A stretch of 43,475 nt of DNA from JAFGCY01 sp964609245 (GTDB lineage: Bacteria > 4484-113 > JAFGCY01): the NCBI GenBank assembly GCA_964609245.1, contig CAZSSB010000024.1, forward strand, positions 1 to 43,475, written 5' to 3'. The translations under genes were made by a program, and so were the position numbers. This document shows positions 39,792-43,475 of the stretch, piece by piece (positions within the stretch are counted from its first letter, which is position 1; every line of letters starts with the position of its first letter). Below the pieces are notes generated by a model. That model ran no database searches. It was not told where the DNA came from and saw only the letters and a program-made list of their open reading frames with translations.

Positions 39792-40789
39792 CACTTCCAC
39801 CTCCCGACCCGCGGGTTTCCGGGGTTGCGCTCGGCGAACTCGCGCAGCAGGTCGCGGCTGCGCATGTCAATGCGCCGCGGCACCACGATCTCGACGTGCA
39901 CAAGCTGGTCGCCGCGCCCGCGCCCGCCCTTGCGGCTGAAGCCCTTGCCCCGCAGACGGAACTCCTGGCCACTCTGGGTGCCGGCCGGAATCTTCATCTG
40001 CACCTTGCCCTCCAGCGTCGGCACCTCGATGGTGGTGCTTAGCGCCGCCTCGCTGAAGGTCACCGGTGCCGTCAGGTGGACGTTGTCGCCGCGCCGCTGG
40101 AAGTAGGGATGGTCCTGGACCGTCACGATCAGCAGCAGATCGCCGGGCGGGCCGCCGTTGACCCCCGGCTCGCCGTGGCCCGCCACCCGCACCTTGCCGC
40201 CGCTGCTGATGCCCGCCGGAATCTTGACCTTCAGCCGCTCGCCGCGCGAATCGCTGATGGTCAGCTCCTTGCCGCTGAACGACTCCTCGAAGCTGATCGA
40301 GACCGCCACATGGCGGTCGGCGCCTTTCTGCCTCACCTGCTCGCGGGCACCGCGGGCGAAGGGGCTGCCCTCCCAGCTCTGGGCGCCGCCGAAGCCCTGC
40401 TGAAACAGCTGCTCGAACAGACCGCCTACCCCCCGCGGATCGTCACCGCCGACGGTGTAGGTGTAGCTGACGCCGCCGGGCCCCCGGCGCCCGCGCCCGC
40501 CGAAAAAGTCCGCGACGTCGCCGAAGTCCACCTGCTGCCCGCCGGGACCGGCGGCGGACGCGCCATTGACATAAGCCTCGTGGCCGACCTGATCGTAGAT
40601 CTCGCGCTGCTTGTCGTCCGTCAGCACGGCGTAGGCCTGCTGCAGCTCCTTGAAGCGGGCCTCGGCGGAGTTGTCGCCGGGATTGACGTCCGGGTGGTGC
40701 TTGCGCGCCAGCTTGCGGTAGGCCTTCTTGATCTCATCCTTCGAGGCCCCGCGCTTCACACCCAGAATGTCATAGAAGTCCCGTGCCAT
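39791..40789 (-). CDS. dnaJ: DnaJ/CbpA-type co-chaperone without zinc finger
   Basis: 332 residues. J domain at 1-70 with HPD (RKLARKHHPDVNPGDNSAEA), then a Gly-rich region (FFGGRGRRGPGGVSYTYTVG), then two beta-rich peptide-binding domains (LKVKIPAGISSGGKVRVAGH; LEGKVQMKIPAGTQSGQEFR). The CxxCxGxG zinc repeats of classic DnaJ are absent, so the protein is of the type II (CbpA-like) form. It stimulates DnaK ATPase. It follows grpE by 11 nt. Confidence 0.93.
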   Translation of the reverse strand: MARDFYDILGVKRGASKDEIKKAYRKLARKHHPDVNPGDNSAEARFKELQQAYAVLTDDKQREIYDQVGHEAYVNGASAAGPGGQQVDFGDVADFFGGRGRRGPGGVSYTYTVGGDDPRGVGGLFEQLFQQGFGGAQSWEGSPFARGAREQVRQKGADRHVAVSISFEESFSGKELTISDSRGERLKVKIPAGISSGGKVRVAGHGEPGVNGGPPGDLLLIVTVQDHPYFQRRGDNVHLTAPVTFSEAALSTTIEVPTLEGKVQMKIPAGTQSGQEFRLRGKGFSRKGGRGRGDQLVHVEIVVPRRIDMRSRDLLREFAERNPGNPRVGRWK

Positions 40790-40800
40790 TCCTGTGCCTA

Positions 40801-41361
40801 TTATCCGTCAGCGTCACCTGCGCTCGCGGGCTTCACCACCCGCACCATCGCCGGCTTGAGCACGGACTTGCCGAGGCGATAGCCCTCGACGAACACCTCG
40901 ACGACGGTCGGCTCCGCCACTTCATCGCTCTCCTCGACGCTCAGCGCCTGGTGCAGTTCGCCGTCGAAGGGCACCGGCGCGTCGCCGATCTTCTCGATGC
41001 CGTGTTTCAGCATCGCGCTCTCCAGCGACTTGACCGTCCGGCGCACCCCGTCCAGCAGCGGATTCTCGCTGTCCGGTGTGCCCCTGAAGGTCGCCGCCGC
41101 CTGGGCCAGCCCGTCCAGCGCCGGAAACAGATCTGCCAGCAGCGCCTCGACGGCGAAGCGGCGGGCGTCCTCGACGTCCTTCTGCACGCGCTTGCGATAG
41201 TTGCGGAACTCCGCCTCGCGCCGCTGGGCCAGCTCCAGGTACTGGGCCGCCTGCTCNNNNNNNNNNNNNNNNNNNNNNNNNNNNNNNNNNNNNNNNNNNN
41301 NNNNNNNNNNNNNNNNNNNNNNNNNNNNNNNNNNNNNNNNNNNNNNNNNNNNNNNNGTCAT
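40801..41361 (-). CDS. grpE: GrpE nucleotide-exchange factor, N-terminal part lost in an N gap
   Basis: The C-terminal 150 residues are clear: EFRNYRKRVQKDVEDARRFA (long helix), LFPALDGLAQAAAT, and the beta wing EVFVEGYRLGKSVLKPAMVR. The ATG at 41361 has GAGGAGG upstream, but only Met and one further base are read before 100 N. The true N-terminal length is unknown; the frame across the gap is open only if the gap size is a multiple of three plus one. GrpE resets DnaK by releasing ADP. Confidence 0.9.
   Translation of the reverse strand: MXXXXXXXXXXXXXXXXXXXXXXXXXXXXXXXXXXEQAAQYLELAQRREAEFRNYRKRVQKDVEDARRFAVEALLADLFPALDGLAQAAATFRGTPDSENPLLDGVRRTVKSLESAMLKHGIEKIGDAPVPFDGELHQALSVEESDEVAEPTVVEVFVEGYRLGKSVLKPAMVRVVKPASAGDADG
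41257..41356. other. Assembly gap of 100 N within grpE
   Basis: Exactly 100 N, the conventional placeholder. Unlike the other gap, its flanks do not share sequence, so real bases are missing. The missing stretch encodes the start of GrpE, typically acidic and low-complexity. Confidence 0.95.
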
Positions 41362-41428
41362 CACGACACCTCCTCACTCGTTCCTCTTGCATCGCTTCTT
41401 GACACTACTGCTGCCATCCACCCCTAAG

Positions 41429-41444
41429 CGGCGCCTTAGCGCCG
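41429..41444 (-). promoter_or_regulatory. Hairpin between dnaK and grpE
   Basis: CGGCGC-ctta-GCGCCG lies 3 nt past the dnaK stop codon. No U-run follows. It may be an RNA-processing or partial-termination point that favours dnaK over the distal genes. Confidence 0.45.
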
Positions 41445-41446
41445 TG

Positions 41447-43303
41447 TTACTTGCTCTCGTCGTCCGTGACCTCTGTGAACTCGGCGTCCACAACGTCCTC
41501 GTCCGCCGGCTCTGGCTCGCCGGGCGCCTCCGCACCGGCAGCCGGCGCACCGGCGGCGTCGGCGTGCTGCACGTTCTGATACATGTACTCGGCCATCTTG
41601 TAGCTGGCCTGCTTGAGCACCTCGCTGGCGGCCTTGATCCGGCCGGTGTCGGTGCCCTCCAGCGCTTCCTTCAGTTCCTTGATCGCGCTCTCGACGGCGG
41701 CCTTGTCCGCCTCGGGCAGCTTGTCGCCGTGCTCGGAGAGCATCTTCTCCATCTGGTAGACCTGGCTGCTGGCCTCGTTGCGCGCCTCGGCCTCTTCCTT
41801 CCTGGCCTTGTCATCCTCGGCGAAGCGCTCGGATTCCTCGATCATCCGGTCGATCTCGCCGTCCTCGAGGCTCGTCGAGCCGGTGATGGTGATCTGCTGC
41901 TCCTTGCCCGTCGCGGTGTCCTTGGCGGTCACGTTGACAATACCGTTGGCGTCGATGTCGAAGGTCACCTCGACCTTGGGGACGCCGCGCGGCGCGGGCG
42001 GGATGCCCTGCAGGTGGAAGCGCCCGATGCTCTTGTTGTAGCCCGCCATCTCGCGCTCGCCCTGCAGCACGTGCACCTCGACCTCGGTCTGGTTGTCGGC
42101 CGCCGTGGTGAACGTCTCGGTCTTCTTGGTCGGGATCGTCGTGTTGCGGGCGATCATCCTGGTAAACACCCCGCCCAGCGTCTCGATCCCCAGCGTCAGC
42201 GGGGTGACGTCGAGCAACAGGATGTCCTTGACCTCGCCGCCCAGCACGCCCGCCTGGATCGCGGCGCCGACCGCCACCACCTCGTCAGGGTTGACGCTCT
42301 TGTTGGGCTCCTTGCCCGCCAGCTTCTTGACCAGCTCGACGACGGCCGGCACGCGGGTGCTGCCGCCGACCAGGATCACCTGGTCGATGTTGTCGCTGGT
42401 CACGCCGGCGTCGTTCATCGCCTGCCTGGTCGGCCCCACCGTCTTCTCCAGCAGGTCGTGGATCAGCTCCTCGAACCTGGCGCGCGTCAGCGTCAGGTCG
42501 AGGTGCCTGGGCCCGGAGTCGTCGGCTGTGATGAACGGCAGGTTGATGTCCGTGCTGGTGGTGGTGGAGAGCTCGATCTTGGCCTTCTCCGCGGCCTCCT
42601 TGAGGCGGCTCAGCGCCCGCGGATCGGCCTTTAAGTCGATGCCCTGGTCCTTCTGGAACTCCTCGGCCAGCCAGTCGACGATCCGGTTGTCGAAGTCGTC
42701 GCCGCCCAGATAGTTGTTGCCGCTGGTGGCCTTGACCTCGAAGACACCGTCGCCCAGCTCCAGGATCGAGACGTCGAAGGTGCCTCCGCCGAGGTCGAAG
42801 ACCAGAATGGTCTGGTCCTTCTCGGCCTTGTCCAGCCCATAGGCCAGCGCGGCCGCCGTCGGCTCGTTGATGATCCTGAGCACCTCGAGGCCCGCGATTC
42901 TGCCGGCGTCCTTGGTCGCCTGGCGCTGGGCGTCCTCGAAGTAGGCGGGCACCGTGATGACGGCCTGGGTGACCTTCTCCCCCAGGTAGTCCTCGGCGTC
43001 GCGCTTCATCTTCTGCAGGATCATCGCGCTGATCTCCTGCGGGGTGTAGTTCTTGCCGTCGATGGTGCTCTTGTGGTCGCGGCCCATCATGCGCTTGATT
43101 GATGCCACCGTGCGCTCCGGCGCCGTCACCATCTGACGCTTGGCGGCCGCGCCGACGACGCGCTCGCCGTCCTTCTTGATGTGGACGACGCTGGGCGTGG
43201 TGCGGCTGCCTTCCTTGTTGACGATCACCTGGGGCTCGCCGCCCTCCAGCACCGCCACGCAGCTGTTGGTCGTCCCCAGATCGATTCCGATGACCTTGCC
43301 CAT
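41447..43303 (-). CDS. dnaK: Hsp70 chaperone DnaK
   Basis: 618 residues, ATG with GAGGAGAAG upstream. The ATPase domain (about 1-380) carries the three Hsp70 signatures: IGIDLGTTNSCVAV, ILVFDLGGGTFDVSILELG and VILVGGSTRVPAVVELVKKL. The substrate domain (about 390-500) includes DVTPLTLGIETLGGVFTRMI. The lid and acidic C-terminal tail (DVVDAEFTEVTDDESK) close the protein. First gene of the operon dnaK-grpE-dnaJ-hspR, under a full -35/-10 promoter. Confidence 0.98.
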   Translation of the reverse strand: MGKVIGIDLGTTNSCVAVLEGGEPQVIVNKEGSRTTPSVVHIKKDGERVVGAAAKRQMVTAPERTVASIKRMMGRDHKSTIDGKNYTPQEISAMILQKMKRDAEDYLGEKVTQAVITVPAYFEDAQRQATKDAGRIAGLEVLRIINEPTAAALAYGLDKAEKDQTILVFDLGGGTFDVSILELGDGVFEVKATSGNNYLGGDDFDNRIVDWLAEEFQKDQGIDLKADPRALSRLKEAAEKAKIELSTTTSTDINLPFITADDSGPRHLDLTLTRARFEELIHDLLEKTVGPTRQAMNDAGVTSDNIDQVILVGGSTRVPAVVELVKKLAGKEPNKSVNPDEVVAVGAAIQAGVLGGEVKDILLLDVTPLTLGIETLGGVFTRMIARNTTIPTKKTETFTTAADNQTEVEVHVLQGEREMAGYNKSIGRFHLQGIPPAPRGVPKVEVTFDIDANGIVNVTAKDTATGKEQQITITGSTSLEDGEIDRMIEESERFAEDDKARKEEAEARNEASSQVYQMEKMLSEHGDKLPEADKAAVESAIKELKEALEGTDTGRIKAASEVLKQASYKMAEYMYQNVQHADAAGAPAAGAEAPGEPEPADEDVVDAEFTEVTDDESK

Positions 43304-43414
43304 TTCTCACTTCTCCTCTGTTTCGCTTCGTTTCTCCGCCATACCGGCGGATCAGGCGGCCCGCGAAGCCCAAATGCCCCGCCAGCCGTGGCCCTACAGC
43401 CATTGACTACCAGC

Positions 43415-43443
43415 AGTATACCGCCCTTATCGCAACATGTCAA
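43415..43443 (-). promoter_or_regulatory. Strong vegetative promoter of dnaK
   Basis: TTGACA (43438-43443) and TATACT (43415-43420) are separated by exactly 17 nt on the minus strand. It is the only promoter in the window with a consensus -35. The predicted leader is about 105 nt. Confidence 0.85.
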
Positions 43444-43446
43444 GGA

Positions 43447-43471
43447 AATCTTAGCTGATTACGCTCAGATT
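43447..43471. promoter_or_regulatory. 25-bp dyad next to the dnaK -35 box
   Basis: Arms AATCT/AGATT and AGC/GCT are symmetric around a 7-bp centre, 3 bp upstream of the -35. It does not match CIRCE or the actinobacterial HAIR consensus. It may be this lineage's HspR site. Confidence 0.4.
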
Positions 43472-43475
43472 ATCT

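Noticed and set aside
41201..42634. Long open frame antisense to dnaK and grpE
   Set aside because: Long antisense frames are expected opposite GC-rich conserved genes. The sequence has no ribosome site, reads through N, and gives a His/Leu/Arg-rich product with no family.
43304..43475. CIRCE or HAIR element at dnaK
   Set aside because: Neither TTAGCACTC-n9-GAGTGCTAA nor CTTGAGT-n7-ACTCAAG is present; only a different dyad is seen.

Overview
This window is GC-rich bacterial DNA, most likely a scaffold from a draft or metagenome assembly. It has two runs of exactly 100 N, and one of them is a scaffolding artefact (see findings). The organism builds a flagellum, has lipid-modified exported proteins, and carries dnaK-grpE-dnaJ-hspR in one operon. 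That heat-shock order is best known from Actinobacteria but also occurs in other phyla. Many promoters are a bare or extended -10 box, and several start codons lie only 6-8 nt after a TAnnnT box, so leaderless mRNAs look common. I cannot name the phylum from sequence alone.

Layout. 1-1843 (minus): an ECF sigma factor and its probable membrane anti-sigma partner, a terminator, and the first 18 codons of another gene. 1943-4715: a Cys-rich helical protein divergent from a cheX-cheA pair whose CheA has no CheW-like domain. 4712-11788 (minus): an exported S9 peptidase, a large dockerin-like/PKD-like lipoprotein, an unknown membrane-anchored protein and NusB. 11948-15319: a small YjfB-like motility protein, a 2-hydroxyacid dehydrogenase, a DUF1028 protein and a small lipoprotein. 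15343-16365 (minus): a NeuB-family synthase. 16678-24508 (plus): flagellar operon flgB-flgC-fliE-fliF-fliG-fliH-fliI-fliJ plus one exported unknown protein, behind a structured 135-nt leader. 24619-32968: Mrp/ApbC, a thioredoxin-fold protein without its cysteines, a candidate 6S-like RNA, a cation-efflux transporter, AspRS, a membrane protein, CutA and two tandem GNAT-like proteins. 33013-38371: a DUF255 lipoprotein, a DUF4332 protein, a DUF2892 protein under a CsoR/CstR-type operator, and a DUF1858/DUF438/hemerythrin/PAS protein. 38874-43303 (minus): the heat-shock operon dnaK-grpE-dnaJ-hspR plus a zinc-ribbon gene.

The most unusual feature is a dispersed family of short palindromes. A typical unit is GTAG + hairpin + spacer + second hairpin + CTAC, about 51-59 bp and once 74 bp. 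The arms differ in sequence between copies but stay self-complementary. The units fill nearly every larger intergenic gap, supply stop codons for neighbouring genes, and one has entered a lipoprotein gene in frame. The layout matches REP/REPIN elements moved by Y1 (RAYT-type) transposases, although no such transposase is encoded here.
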